A stretch of 64,000 bases of DNA from Lysinibacillus composti (GCF_016908465.1 NZ_JAFBDY010000008.1:1-64000), one strand, 5' to 3'. Shown: positions 27,852 to 37,025, numbered from the stretch's first letter. The notes: generated from the sequence alone by a model not told the origin. A program made the numbers and translations.

Positions 27852-28770
27852 CTCCTACTACTATTGTAAAAATGAGCGAGACAATGGTCATTTGTTGAAT
27901 CGTCTCTTTAATATGAACGCTTCTCAATTCTTCATCGGGTTCACCCATATAAGCTCGAAACGACGTAACACCGTGATATGTATTATAACCCCCTAAACGA
28001 ATGCCTAGTTGATAGGCTGTTGCTGCTTCGAGATATCCGCTATTCGGACTTGGATGCTTCTTCGCATCATTTAGCCAAAGTTTCATTCGTTTTAAAAGAG
28101 TACGGTTCGTTTTATTCTTTGTAAACAAGAGAATTAGTAATCCTGTAATGCGACTTGGTATGAAATTCGCCACGTCATCAAGTCTTGCGCTCACAGTACC
28201 AAACTGCCGATACTTTTCATTTTTATAGCCCACCATGGAATCAAGGGTATTAATCGCTTTATATGCCCATAATCCTGGTGCACCAAAAAGAATTGCATAG
28301 AATAAAGGCGCTGTAATTCCATCACTCGTATTTTCAGACACAGTTTCCACAACACCACGCACAATTTCTGGTTCCTCTAACTCCGCCGTATCTCGCCCAA
28401 CAATCCACGATAGCTTAGTGCGTGCTTCCTGCATATCCCCCATTTTCAGGGCATCATAAACAACCATTGCTGCCTCTTTTAAACTTTTCTGGGCCAAGCC
28501 AATTGCGATGAGAATGGTTTCGACAATGAATCCTACAACCATGTGAACTTGATAGGCTGCGTAAACGATTGCCAAAGTCGTGAGTGTGACAGTCGAAATT
28601 ACAATGATAGCCAAAAACAGTCCTTTATAAAAACGATGATCGCCCTTGTTTAACTTTTTCGTCAACCAGGAGATGAACGAACCAATCCACCGAATCGGAT
28701 GTGGCCACTTTGGTGGATCACCGATGATTAGGTCAAGTAACTGCCCTAAAATAACCGCTAAAATCTGCAT
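27817..28770 (-). CDS. cbiB: Adenosylcobinamide-phosphate synthase (CbiB)
   Basis: A 317-residue membrane protein, four or more helices. LLDLIIGDPPKWPHPIRWIGSFI at the start and SENTSDGITAPLFYAILFGAPG with AYKAINTLDSMVGYKNEKY are CbiB signatures, as is HPSPNSGYLEAATAYQLGIRLGG. It joins adenosylcobyric acid with aminopropanol (phosphate) to form adenosylcobinamide (phosphate). The stop of cbiZ precedes it with only one base between, and it overlaps cobD. With CobD and CbiZ this makes a cobinamide salvage set that converts imported corrinoids. No cobU or cobS gene is visible in this window. Confidence 0.95.
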   Translation of the reverse strand: MQILAVILGQLLDLIIGDPPKWPHPIRWIGSFISWLTKKLNKGDHRFYKGLFLAIIVISTVTLTTLAIVYAAYQVHMVVGFIVETILIAIGLAQKSLKEAAMVVYDALKMGDMQEARTKLSWIVGRDTAELEEPEIVRGVVETVSENTSDGITAPLFYAILFGAPGLWAYKAINTLDSMVGYKNEKYRQFGTVSARLDDVANFIPSRITGLLILLFTKNKTNRTLLKRMKLWLNDAKKHPSPNSGYLEAATAYQLGIRLGGYNTYHGVTSFRAYMGEPDEELRSVHIKETIQQMTIVSLIFTIVVGGVNLAISFPWR

Positions 28771-28771
28771 C

Positions 28772-29446
28772 TTACTTTACCCCTTCAATAAACGCGATGT
28801 ATTCATCCACCGCTTTATGTAATGTTTCATATAAACCTTTTCCGATTAATGATCCGAGTCGAGTGATGGAGCCACCGTATTGATGAAACTCTCCTTGCTG
28901 GGTTGCTGCAATCAGTACGCTATCAGTTGAAGTCCCCGTTGCTAAAGAGTTGGATTGCAGGTCAAGTATTCCTTTATCGTGTAGCACTTTTGTTTTCACC
29001 TCAACTGCACAGCAAAGTGCTTGTATTAGCGCTTCATCGGAACAATTTCCATTGATAAAGATGAACATATTGATAGTTCCAGGAGCTACTCGGTACGCAT
29101 ATTCATGTGAGCGCGTTACATCCACCGCATTACCTAATCCTGCTGTAACAAGAATGGTGATGGTTGTATCTCCATCCTTATAGGTTGCAGTTTGAGCAAA
29201 CTCCATATCAACAGCCGTCATCATAGCAACGGTTTGATCCAGTGGGTAGCCCTTATTTTTAATATATTCTCGTATTTCTTCGTTCGCATCATCCGGATAA
29301 TAGTTTTTATCTACTGTTCGATTCATGAAATATGTAAAATTGCCATACCCAGCATTGTACATCGCCGAACTAAAGGTTCTCAGAGGCTGGACAGATTCTA
29401 CGATTATATATTCTCCGTGATTTTTGATATTTTCTAATGTAATCAT
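28772..29446 (-). CDS. cbiZ: Adenosylcobinamide amidohydrolase (CbiZ)
   Basis: A 224-residue CbiZ-type protein. TSSTTIN-like stretches of other members are replaced by TRSHEYAYRVAPGTINMF, and GTSTDSVLIAATQQGEFHQYGGSITRLG is a recognisable family block. CbiZ cleaves the aminopropanol arm of (adenosyl)cobinamide to give adenosylcobyric acid, which CbiB can rebuild with the cell's own linker. Such enzymes are mainly archaeal and also occur in some bacteria that remodel corrinoids. It is the first gene of the cluster. No cobalamin riboswitch was seen upstream. Confidence 0.88.
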   Translation of the reverse strand: MITLENIKNHGEYIIVESVQPLRTFSSAMYNAGYGNFTYFMNRTVDKNYYPDDANEEIREYIKNKGYPLDQTVAMMTAVDMEFAQTATYKDGDTTITILVTAGLGNAVDVTRSHEYAYRVAPGTINMFIFINGNCSDEALIQALCCAVEVKTKVLHDKGILDLQSNSLATGTSTDSVLIAATQQGEFHQYGGSITRLGSLIGKGLYETLHKAVDEYIAFIEGVK

Positions 29447-29692
29447 TTGTATGCCCCGTTTCTTTTTTAGGCGGTTTGTAAGTTGGAAAATCTTATTCTA
29501 TTGTAGATTAAATAGGCTTTTGGGACAAATCCCAATTCTATAAATTTATTTTTCTAAAGTAAATTTCAGCATGGTCATTACTATTATGTTATAAATTTCA
29601 CTTCATAAGTTCTATAAATGTAAACAAAAGTTGATATTCAGTTTATGTTCATCCAGTAAAATTGCCTTCGTAAGTACAAAGGAGGTTTATTT

Positions 29693-31816
29693 GTGAAAAA
29701 ATTATTATATCCAATAACAGATTGGGTTTCTACAAAGAGAGGTATGTGGATTACAATCATCGCCTGGCTGGTGCTAATGGTTGGATTAAGTGCTGGACCA
29801 AAACTAAGTGATTATAAAGTAAGCAACTTCCAATCACTTCCCGACGAAGCACAATCAATCATAGCTGAGAAAAAGGTAGAAGAGTATTTTCCAAACGAGC
29901 AAGGAACACCGGGAATCCTTGTTTTCCATAGTGATACGACAGACGTGAATGTCGAAGAAGTCAAACAAATTTTGAGTGGCATTTTGGCAGAAGATATCGA
30001 AGGAATTGACAATATCGTGGATCTCAATGCACTGCCACCTCATGCGATAAATAGTTTTATCTCTGAAGATGGATCTACGTTGATTGTGCCAATGGTATTA
30101 GAAATAGGGCTTGGAAATAGTCAGTACGCTGAAATAAACGATCATGTTTCTGAGATTGGTAATGAGATCGCAGTAACATTAGATAGTACAAAGTTTTACA
30201 TTACAGGACCTGCTGGAATTGCAGGAGATACTCTGAAATTATTCGAACAAGCTGACTTTGTTCTACTTCTTGTGACAATCGCTATTATTTTAGTATTACT
30301 GATCATTATTTATCGATCGCCATTACTTGCGTTTATCCCATTATTGGCAACGGTAATTGTTTACCAAGTTGTCAATCAAAGTGTTGCGTTACTTGGTGCT
30401 AGTGGTTTAGAAATCAACAATTCCACAACTTCCATCATGAGTATTTTGCTTTTCGCTGCTGTAATTGATTATTCGTTATTTGTATTTTCTCGTTATCGTG
30501 AGGAGCTAAACAAATTCGAAAGCAAACATGAAGCGATGCGTTCTGCTATGCGCGCAACGGGAGAGCCTGTTTTTTTTGCCGGCGGAACTGTTTTAGCGGC
30601 GATGCTCATCTTATTCTTTGCTAATTTCCGTGATTATCAAAATTTCGCACCAATCTTTGGACTAGCGATGTTCGTTATTATGTTCGCATCGATTACATTG
30701 GTCCCTGCATTATTTACATTATTCGGTCGCAAAGCATTCTGGCCGAAAGTTCCAACTTATGGTCAACAAGAAGGTATCAAACATGGCATCTGGGGACCAA
30801 TTGCCAAATTCGTAGTAACCAAACCTGGTCTTTCAGGTGGACTTGTGGCAATTTTCCTTGTCGTGACTGCTATTAATGTATTTAACCTAGATTATGAGTT
30901 TGATACGGTTAAAAAATTCCCTGAAGATTTACCTTCTAGGGTTGGATATGAAATTGTTGAAGCAAGGTATGACAAAGGAGAGCTTGCCCCTTCAACACTA
31001 CTTATTGAGAGTGACAAATCTCTTTCTGAAGAAGTTACCGCAGCGATTATTGAAAAATGGAGTGAATTTGATGAAATTGCTTCTGTTCGAATGTCAGCAA
31101 TTTCAGATGATGCAAAAGCTTTAAAACTTAGCATCGCATTATCCATCAATCCATATTCAACAGAAGCAATTGCTTTTATTGAGGATTTACGAGAAAGCTC
31201 ACCTAAATTATTAGATGACCTTTCAATAGATGGAGAGGCTCACTATAGTGGTGTGACACCAAAACTTGTGGATGAACAGATTGTAAATAATAAAGATATT
31301 ATCACCATTGTCATACTTGAAGTAATACTCATCTTAGTCTTATTATTTGCACTTACACGTTCTATTAAGATGCCAATCTATATGATGGCGACTATCTTAC
31401 TTTCATTTGTTTCTGCTTTAGGTTTAGGAATTTTCTTAGTTGATCAATTGTTTGGTTACGACGCCTTAAGTACCCGCGTCCCTATTTACGCCTTTATATT
31501 CCTAGTGGCACTTGGAATCGACTATAACATTATTCTAGCTTCTCGATTTATTGAAGAAAGAAAATCTCATAAGGTAAAAGATGCACTAGAAATTGCCATT
31601 AGAAATACAGGTGGTGTCATTTCTTCAGCCGGGGTCATACTCGCTGCAACTTTTGCTGCACTAACAACAATGCCAATTGCTGATTTATTCGTATTCGGGT
31701 TCATTGTTTCCATAGGAATATTAATTGACACATTCCTAGTTAGAGGCATGCTTCTACCAGCCCTCATACTATTATTTGAAAAAGATGGAACTACCTCTCA
31801 TAATAGTGAAAGATAA
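29693..31816 (+). CDS. MMPL-family (RND) membrane transporter
   Basis: A 707-residue protein. GTG 29693 follows AAAGGAGG at a good distance. Two halves each have one membrane helix, an extracytoplasmic domain and about five further helices (around residues 180-360 and 530-700). The RND motifs are AVIDYSLFVFSRYRE and LGIDYNIILASRFIEE, with the Asp-Tyr pairs that carry protons. MMPL proteins export lipids, drugs or peptides, and YdfJ of B. subtilis is a comparable protein. The following two-component genes, 46 bp downstream, suggest control by an envelope signal. No substrate can be named. Confidence 0.9.
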   Translation: MKKLLYPITDWVSTKRGMWITIIAWLVLMVGLSAGPKLSDYKVSNFQSLPDEAQSIIAEKKVEEYFPNEQGTPGILVFHSDTTDVNVEEVKQILSGILAEDIEGIDNIVDLNALPPHAINSFISEDGSTLIVPMVLEIGLGNSQYAEINDHVSEIGNEIAVTLDSTKFYITGPAGIAGDTLKLFEQADFVLLLVTIAIILVLLIIIYRSPLLAFIPLLATVIVYQVVNQSVALLGASGLEINNSTTSIMSILLFAAVIDYSLFVFSRYREELNKFESKHEAMRSAMRATGEPVFFAGGTVLAAMLILFFANFRDYQNFAPIFGLAMFVIMFASITLVPALFTLFGRKAFWPKVPTYGQQEGIKHGIWGPIAKFVVTKPGLSGGLVAIFLVVTAINVFNLDYEFDTVKKFPEDLPSRVGYEIVEARYDKGELAPSTLLIESDKSLSEEVTAAIIEKWSEFDEIASVRMSAISDDAKALKLSIALSINPYSTEAIAFIEDLRESSPKLLDDLSIDGEAHYSGVTPKLVDEQIVNNKDIITIVILEVILILVLLFALTRSIKMPIYMMATILLSFVSALGLGIFLVDQLFGYDALSTRVPIYAFIFLVALGIDYNIILASRFIEERKSHKVKDALEIAIRNTGGVISSAGVILAATFAALTTMPIADLFVFGFIVSIGILIDTFLVRGMLLPALILLFEKDGTTSHNSER

Positions 31817-31861
31817 AAAATACAAACGGACACCCTTTTGTATTGAATAGGGGGGTAAGTT

Positions 31862-32533
31862 ATGCAAATTCTTGTTGTAGATGATGATATCTTTATCCAA
31901 CAACTAGTCTCAATCCATTTAAGTAAAGAAGGCTACAACGTTTACCGAGCCAATCATGCCGAGGAAGCTTTAGCGCTATTGGAGGAGAAAACGGTTGACT
32001 TAGCTATTGTCGATGTCATGATGCCAGGGATGGACGGATTTGAATTGACAAAAATTCTGTCGAATGATTATGAAATTCCCGTTATTTTACTAACTGCGAA
32101 GGGGCAACTAGACGATAAGGAAAAAGGTTTTCTTTCAGGTTCAGAGGATTATATCGTCAAACCTTTTGAAGTGAAGGAACTCTTGTTTCGTGTGGCAGTT
32201 GTATTACGACGTATTGAAAGATCAATGGAAGCAATCATCAAAGTTGGGAATGTCCAGATTGATCGAAAAACATTTGAAGTGGTAATCAATCAAGAAACAA
32301 TTCTTCTTCCTCTAAAAGAATTTGAATTACTAAGCATATTATCTTCACGACTTAATAAGGTGACACCGAGAGCTGTGTTAATTGAGCAAGTATGGGGAGT
32401 AGATTACGAAGGTAGTGAACAAACCTTAAATACTCATATGAATCGAATTCGAGAGCGTCTGAAAAAATATGAAGCAACGGTTGAAATTCAAACTGTCCGT
32501 GGGATTGGCTATAAACTAGAGGAAATCAAATGA
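31862..32533 (+). CDS. OmpR-family response regulator
   Basis: A 223-residue regulator. The receiver domain (residues 1-115) has the acidic pair (VVDDD), phospho-acceptor Asp51 in AIVDVMMPGMDG, and the switch and lysine region LTAKGQLDDKEKGF and EDYIVKPF. The C-terminal winged helix (about 125-220) is OmpR-type (LPLKEFELL, TLNTHMNRIRERLKKY). It shares a 4-base overlap with the sensor kinase gene and is downstream of the MMPL transporter, so it may regulate that transporter. Target genes outside the window are possible. Confidence 0.93.
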   Translation: MQILVVDDDIFIQQLVSIHLSKEGYNVYRANHAEEALALLEEKTVDLAIVDVMMPGMDGFELTKILSNDYEIPVILLTAKGQLDDKEKGFLSGSEDYIVKPFEVKELLFRVAVVLRRIERSMEAIIKVGNVQIDRKTFEVVINQETILLPLKEFELLSILSSRLNKVTPRAVLIEQVWGVDYEGSEQTLNTHMNRIRERLKKYEATVEIQTVRGIGYKLEEIK

Positions 32534-33927
32534 AAACACTTTACGGAAAATTTATTATTGCCACTTTAGCCATCTTAACGATCAGTATGACGATTGGGTT
32601 TTTACTAGCCAATTTGGTGTACATGACTTCAACTAAGGAAAAAATTGATCAACAAAATGTAGAAGTAGCGAAAGAAATCTCTGTAAACCTAGAAGGGATG
32701 CATGCTCATATTACTTCCTTTGATCCATACTTAGAATCAATTGGAAAACTCGGCTATCAAATTTATATCGTTAGTGAATCAGGAAAAGAAGCCTATTTCG
32801 GCCAACCGTTCATTAAAACAGAACTTCCAAAAGAAGCATTGGACCTGATTTATAAAAATGAGATTTACCATGGTATGGATCAAGTGTCCCACCAGCTTCT
32901 AATGATGGGACACTTCTCAAACGATGTAAAAAATACGGTAGGTGTTCCTTTCACATTAAATGGGGAGGTATACGGATTATTTCTACGTCCCAACAATAAA
33001 CTACTTTTTTCAGATATTCATATGATTTTTGCTTGGTTTTTTGTTGCTGTTGCCATAGTGAGTATTAGTGGTGTCATTTGGTTTACAAAACACTTAATAC
33101 AACCAATCACTAAGTTAACAGATGCAACGAAAGAAATCACAAGAGAAAATTTCAATTACACTTTAGCAATTCATCGTAAAGATGAAATTGGACAATTAGT
33201 CGAAAGTTTTAATACAATGCAAAAACAATTACAACACAATGACGAATCTCGTAAATCATTCATTAACAATGTCTCCCATGATTTTCAGTCGCCACTCATG
33301 AATATTCAGGGATATGCGGAGCTATTAAAATCTCAAACCGATATTGGTAATGACTATGGAGAATATTTGCAGATTATTGAAGATGAATCAAAACGGCTTT
33401 CAAATTTAACAAAGCAGCTTTTACTATTAACCTCGTTGGATCAAAAAGCTTACCCCATGAAGCTTTCGGATGTCCAAGTTGACGAACAAATAAAACAGAT
33501 TTTACGTAGGAATCAATGGCGAATAGAGGAAAAAGAAATTGAGGTTTCTTATCACCTCTCCCCCATCCACATAAAGGCTGATGCGGAACTTATGAGCAAT
33601 GTCTGGGACAATTTATTAACAAATGCCATTAAGTATAATACTCATGGTGGGAGTATTTGGATTGGCTTATCTCAAAACGACTCATTGACTACCATTCGTT
33701 TTAAAGATACAGGAATGGGGTTATCACAAGAAGCGATTCCTCAGGTTTTTGATCGTTTTTTCCGTGTGGATGCTTCTCGAAAAAAAGAAGGAACTGGTCT
33801 TGGCTTATCGATTGTTAGACAAATCATTGAACTGCATGAAGGTGAGATTTCTGTTGAGAGTAAGCTTGGAGAAGGGACGACATTCACGATCTCGCTTCCT
33901 ACGTTCAAAACAAAATTGGAGGAATAA
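32530..33927 (+). CDS. Membrane sensor histidine kinase
   Basis: A 465-residue kinase. Membrane helices at about residues 9-31 and 165-187 flank an extracytoplasmic sensor of about 130 residues, followed by a HAMP domain (HLIQPITKLTDATKEI). The phospho-acceptor histidine is in NNVSHDFQSPLMNIQGYAE. The ATPase part has NVWDNLLTNAIKYN (N box), FKDTGMGL and GTGLGLSIVRQI. It is coupled to the response regulator gene by a 4-base overlap. The signal is unknown. The sensor loop contains two Met/His-rich short stretches (HGMDQVSHQLLMMGH), which could hint at metal or redox sensing, but this is speculation. Confidence 0.93.
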   Translation: MKTLYGKFIIATLAILTISMTIGFLLANLVYMTSTKEKIDQQNVEVAKEISVNLEGMHAHITSFDPYLESIGKLGYQIYIVSESGKEAYFGQPFIKTELPKEALDLIYKNEIYHGMDQVSHQLLMMGHFSNDVKNTVGVPFTLNGEVYGLFLRPNNKLLFSDIHMIFAWFFVAVAIVSISGVIWFTKHLIQPITKLTDATKEITRENFNYTLAIHRKDEIGQLVESFNTMQKQLQHNDESRKSFINNVSHDFQSPLMNIQGYAELLKSQTDIGNDYGEYLQIIEDESKRLSNLTKQLLLLTSLDQKAYPMKLSDVQVDEQIKQILRRNQWRIEEKEIEVSYHLSPIHIKADAELMSNVWDNLLTNAIKYNTHGGSIWIGLSQNDSLTTIRFKDTGMGLSQEAIPQVFDRFFRVDASRKKEGTGLGLSIVRQIIELHEGEISVESKLGEGTTFTISLPTFKTKLEE

Positions 33928-33930
33928 CAA

Positions 33931-34332
33931 TTGGAACAAATTTGGAGTATTAGATTAATACGATTTGCAGCTATTTTTGGCATCATAGGGACCTTTATTG
34001 GTTCTAAAATGTCCGGAAATATGGATTATTCATTAAGACCAATTCATGCACATATTTTATTGGTCGGCTGGCTTTCGGTATTTGCTTGGGGCATTTTTTA
34101 CAAAGTATATACCATTAAGTTTAAGAAACTTGTTAGCATCCATAGTATCCTAGGTATGGCCGGTGCATTCGGCCTAACCCTTGGCATGTGGATGTACAAT
34201 TTGAATCCATTCCAATTAAATGAAACCTTTGTTATGGTGTTATTTATCGTCGGCGGCACTTTACTGTTGCTTGCCTTTCTACTATTCGTTCCAATTACTT
34301 TTTTAATAGAAAAGCAGAATAATAGAAAATAA
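33931..34332 (+). CDS. Small four-helix membrane protein with conserved-looking histidines
   Basis: A 133-residue protein, with TTG 33931 placed after GGAGGAATAAC. About four membrane helices are predicted by eye (about residues 8-26, 42-60, 72-92, 98-122). The segment RPIHAHILLVGWLSVFAWG resembles the His-containing helix of heme-copper or NO-reductase-like subunits, and another His occurs at SIHSILGM. Whether it binds haem is not known. It follows the kinase gene by 3 bp and is likely co-transcribed with the two-component system and possibly the transporter. No family name can be given with confidence. Confidence 0.7.
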   Translation: MEQIWSIRLIRFAAIFGIIGTFIGSKMSGNMDYSLRPIHAHILLVGWLSVFAWGIFYKVYTIKFKKLVSIHSILGMAGAFGLTLGMWMYNLNPFQLNETFVMVLFIVGGTLLLLAFLLFVPITFLIEKQNNRK

Positions 34333-34340
34333 TTTTCCTT

Positions 34341-34378
34341 TACGTAGTGTCCCTAACTTTCATTAGGACGCTACGTAT
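34341..34378 (+). terminator. Terminator of the MMPL/two-component operon
   Basis: TACGTAGTGTCC and GGACGCTACGTA form a long stem extended by a CTAA/TTAG segment, with a TTTTC tail. Confidence 0.85.
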
Positions 34379-34395
34379 TTTCATATGCACAAAAA

Positions 34396-34431
34396 AACGA
34401 GCATCTGAAAAATCATTTCCAGACACCCGTT
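34396..34431 (-). terminator. Terminator of ynbB
   Basis: On the minus strand AACGGGTGTCTG can pair with CAGATGCTCGTT (12 bp, three G-U pairs), followed by a run of T. Confidence 0.65.
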
Positions 34432-34471
34432 ATTGAATTAGTCCTTTTAAGTCTATCAACTAAGAAAAAGG

Positions 34472-35722
34472 TTATCCTTTTATCTTTTGTACTGCACTGC
34501 AAATTGCATATTTTACATGTTCGTACGTTAATCCACCTTGGATAAAGGCTGTATATGGTGGGCGAATTGGGCCGTCAGCTGTTAATTCAATACTTGAGCC
34601 TTGAACGAACGTCCCCGCTGCCATAATAACGTCATCTTCATACCCCGGCATATACGCTGGTACTGGAGCGAAATGGGCATTAATTGGAGAGGCTGCTTGG
34701 ATTTCTTGACAGAACGCGACCATTTGATCGGCTGTTTGGAATGACACCGATTGGATTAGGTCAGTTCGGTCATCCGTGTAATGAGGCGAAGTTGTCATTC
34801 CCACTTCTTCTAACATTGCTGAAGTGAAAATAGCGCCTTTTAAGCTTTGTGCTACAACATGCGGTGCTAAGAAGAAGCCTTGATAAAAGTCTCCTAACGT
34901 ATTCAGTGTAGCCCCTGCTTCTGCACCAATCCCTGGTGACGTCATGCGGTAAGCACATTTTTCTACTAAGTCGGCGCGACCAGCAATATATCCACCGATT
35001 TTTGCCAAGCCCCCACCTGGATTTTTAATGAGTGAGCCTGCCATTAAATCCGCACCTACTTCTGTTGGTTCAAATTGTTCTACAAACTCTCCATAACAGT
35101 TATCTACAAAAATCACTGCATTTGGTGCTAGTTCACGAATGCGAACACACATTTCACGAATCGCTTCAATAGTATAAGAAGGTCGAGTTGCGTATCCTTT
35201 AGAACGTTGGATGGCAATCATTTTTGTATTTTCATTGATTTGATTGCTTACTTCATCCCAATTAATATTACGATTGTCGATTAGATCTACATGGGAATAA
35301 GCGATTCCGAAGTCTTTCAATGATCCAGTATCTTTTTCTCCACCATCCACAATGGATTGTAGCGTATCATAAGGTTTACCTGTAATATATAGAAGTTCAT
35401 CACCTGGTCGTAAAACGCCGAACAAACTTAACGTAATCGCGTGGGTACCTGAAATAATTTGTGGTCTCACAATTGCTGCTTCTGCTCCAAACACTGTTGC
35501 ATAAACACGTTCTAAATTGTCTCGTCCCTCATCGTCATAACCGTAACCACTAGATGGATTTAGGTGAAAATCACTCACCTGGTGTTCACGAAATGCAGCT
35601 AATACTTTTTGTTGATTAAAAAACGCATTTTCATCTACTTTTGTGTGGAATGGTTTTACTTTTTCTTCTATTATGTTAGCCAACTCAATTGTTTCTGGCT
35701 TTAATGCTGATATAAATGCCAT
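34472..35722 (-). CDS. ynbB: YnbB-like PLP protein (cystathionine-beta-lyase-like, 'aluminium resistance' family)
   Basis: A 416-residue PLP-dependent enzyme of fold type I. Conserved blocks are NPSSGYGYDDEGRDNLERVYA, AIVRPQIISGTHAI, FVDNCYGEFVEQ, and the PLP-lysine in AGSLIKNPGGGLAKIGGYIAG. Members are annotated as methionine gamma-lyase-like or aluminium resistance proteins, though their reaction is not firmly known. In Bacillus ynbB lies just upstream of glnR. Here it lies elsewhere, with about 16 kb of other genes between, indicating local rearrangement of the ancestral order. It is expressed alone on the minus strand. Confidence 0.9.
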   Translation of the reverse strand: MAFISALKPETIELANIIEEKVKPFHTKVDENAFFNQQKVLAAFREHQVSDFHLNPSSGYGYDDEGRDNLERVYATVFGAEAAIVRPQIISGTHAITLSLFGVLRPGDELLYITGKPYDTLQSIVDGGEKDTGSLKDFGIAYSHVDLIDNRNINWDEVSNQINENTKMIAIQRSKGYATRPSYTIEAIREMCVRIRELAPNAVIFVDNCYGEFVEQFEPTEVGADLMAGSLIKNPGGGLAKIGGYIAGRADLVEKCAYRMTSPGIGAEAGATLNTLGDFYQGFFLAPHVVAQSLKGAIFTSAMLEEVGMTTSPHYTDDRTDLIQSVSFQTADQMVAFCQEIQAASPINAHFAPVPAYMPGYEDDVIMAAGTFVQGSSIELTADGPIRPPYTAFIQGGLTYEHVKYAICSAVQKIKG

Positions 35723-35889
35723 ATTTTCTAGCTCCGTTCTTTTTATAGTCCTCTATCATCTTATCAATTCATGCCAACTCGTCAACTATTTCATCACAAA
35801 TTGATTGTAATATATGATAAAATCATTTTGACTTCAAAGTAATAAGCTGATATTCTCATAATTACTTGCTTATTTAAGGAGGAAAGGCT

Positions 35890-36498
35890 ATGGCATGGGA
35901 AGTGTTTAGTATTGTTGGAACGATTGCATTTGCTCTTTCCGGTGCAATCGTAGCTATGGAAGAAGAATATGATTTATTTGGTGTTTACTTACTTGGCGTT
36001 GTGACCGCTTTTGGTGGTGGTGCAATTCGAAATATATTAATTGGTTTACCTGTATCAACCTTATGGGGACAAGAAATGATGTTCCAAATTGCCATGATTT
36101 CGATTACAATCTTTTACCTAGTTCCTCGATATTTTGTAAAGCACTGGAACAAATGGGGTAACTTCACAGATGCAATTGGCCTTGCAGCATTTGCCATCCA
36201 AGGTGGCATGTATGCTGTGTCTTTGGATTTACCAATAAGTGCCGTAATTGTGGCATCTGTTTTAACCGGTGCAGGTGGAGGAATCGTTCGCGACTTATTA
36301 GCTCGCCGTAAACCACTCGTTTTACGTGCAGAAATCTATGCTGTTTGGGCAGCATTCGCTGGGCTAATCATTGGTCTTGAAATTTTTACTGATGATCTAT
36401 TCTTGTACCTTTTATTTGCCATCATTACTACTTTACGAGTTGCCTCTTATACAAAGCATTGGAAACTGCCAGTAAGAAAGCTAAATTTGAATATATAA
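35890..36498 (+). CDS. Trimeric intracellular cation (TRIC)-like channel, UPF0126 family
   Basis: A 202-residue membrane protein of two repeated three-helix units plus a final helix. Each repeat has the family glycine-rich motif: TAFGGGAIRNILIG (about residues 45-58) and GAGGGIVRDLLARR (about 130-144), with IGTFAFALSG-like VGTIAFALSGAIVAME at the start. Prokaryotic TRIC proteins are potassium or cation channels, and B. subtilis YvgT is a member. ATG follows AGGAGGAAAG. The gene is alone and ends in a terminator. Confidence 0.88.
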   Translation: MAWEVFSIVGTIAFALSGAIVAMEEEYDLFGVYLLGVVTAFGGGAIRNILIGLPVSTLWGQEMMFQIAMISITIFYLVPRYFVKHWNKWGNFTDAIGLAAFAIQGGMYAVSLDLPISAVIVASVLTGAGGGIVRDLLARRKPLVLRAEIYAVWAAFAGLIIGLEIFTDDLFLYLLFAIITTLRVASYTKHWKLPVRKLNLNI

Positions 36499-36504
36499 TT
36501 GTGG

Positions 36505-36538
36505 GATTGTCTCAGAGTCTTTTGAGGCAATCTTTTTT
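36505..36538 (+). terminator. Terminator after the TRIC-like gene
   Basis: GATTGTCTCA and TGAGGCAATC form a 10-bp stem (one G-U), followed by seven T. Confidence 0.85.
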
Positions 36539-36714
36539 TGTGGAGTCGATTTTGTTAATGAGTATCAATTGATTGAGAGCGTAAGTGGGATGAACATAAG
36601 GAACATGATTGATTTAGTGAGATTGATGGAATAAGGTATTATCGGCTTACAAGTGCCATTGAATCGAATTAGCTAAGATTTCTATTCCTATAGTTGGTGA
36701 ATGATATTTCTGTT

Positions 36715-36922
36715 GATTTTCAATATTGTTTTGTCGATCATAGTCTTGATGTACGACTTTATTCTCTAATTCCAATCTGGTTTTGCCGCTCTTAGCCCCG
36801 ATGAACGACTTTACTCTCTAATTCCAATCTGGTTTTGCCGCTCATATCCCTGATGAACGACTTTTCTCTCTAATTTCAATATAGTTTAGTCGTTCATACT
36901 CCTGAGGAAAGACTTTCCCAAA
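36715..36922. repeat. Four tandem 52-bp units with internal palindromes
   Basis: Units begin at 36715, 36767, 36819 and 36871, an exact 52-bp period. Units 2 and 3 are almost identical, and units 1 and 4 are diverged. Each contains an imperfect palindrome of the form GTCGTTCAT-N7-ATGAACGAC (best conserved right half TGATGAACGACTTT). The surrounding 36539-36968 has no convincing gene. The array lies between the TRIC-like gene terminator and the rhodanese gene terminator, so it is likely untranscribed or weakly so. Confidence 0.85.
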
Positions 36923-36968
36923 ATAACTTCTCAACCATTTTTGTTGTTCATTACCCTAATAACAAGAA

Positions 36969-37000
36969 AATCCCCTTTGCCATCAAATGCAAAGGGGATT
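36969..37000 (-). terminator. Terminator of the rhodanese gene
   Basis: AATCCCCTTTGC/GCAAAGGGGATT, a 12-bp perfect stem with an 8-base loop, TTTTC tail on the minus strand. Confidence 0.9.
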
Positions 37001-37025
37001 CTTCATTATAATACTATGCAGTACC

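Noticed and set aside
29447-29692. Cobalamin riboswitch upstream of cbiZ
   Set aside because: I looked for a conserved B12-box-like core and did not find it.
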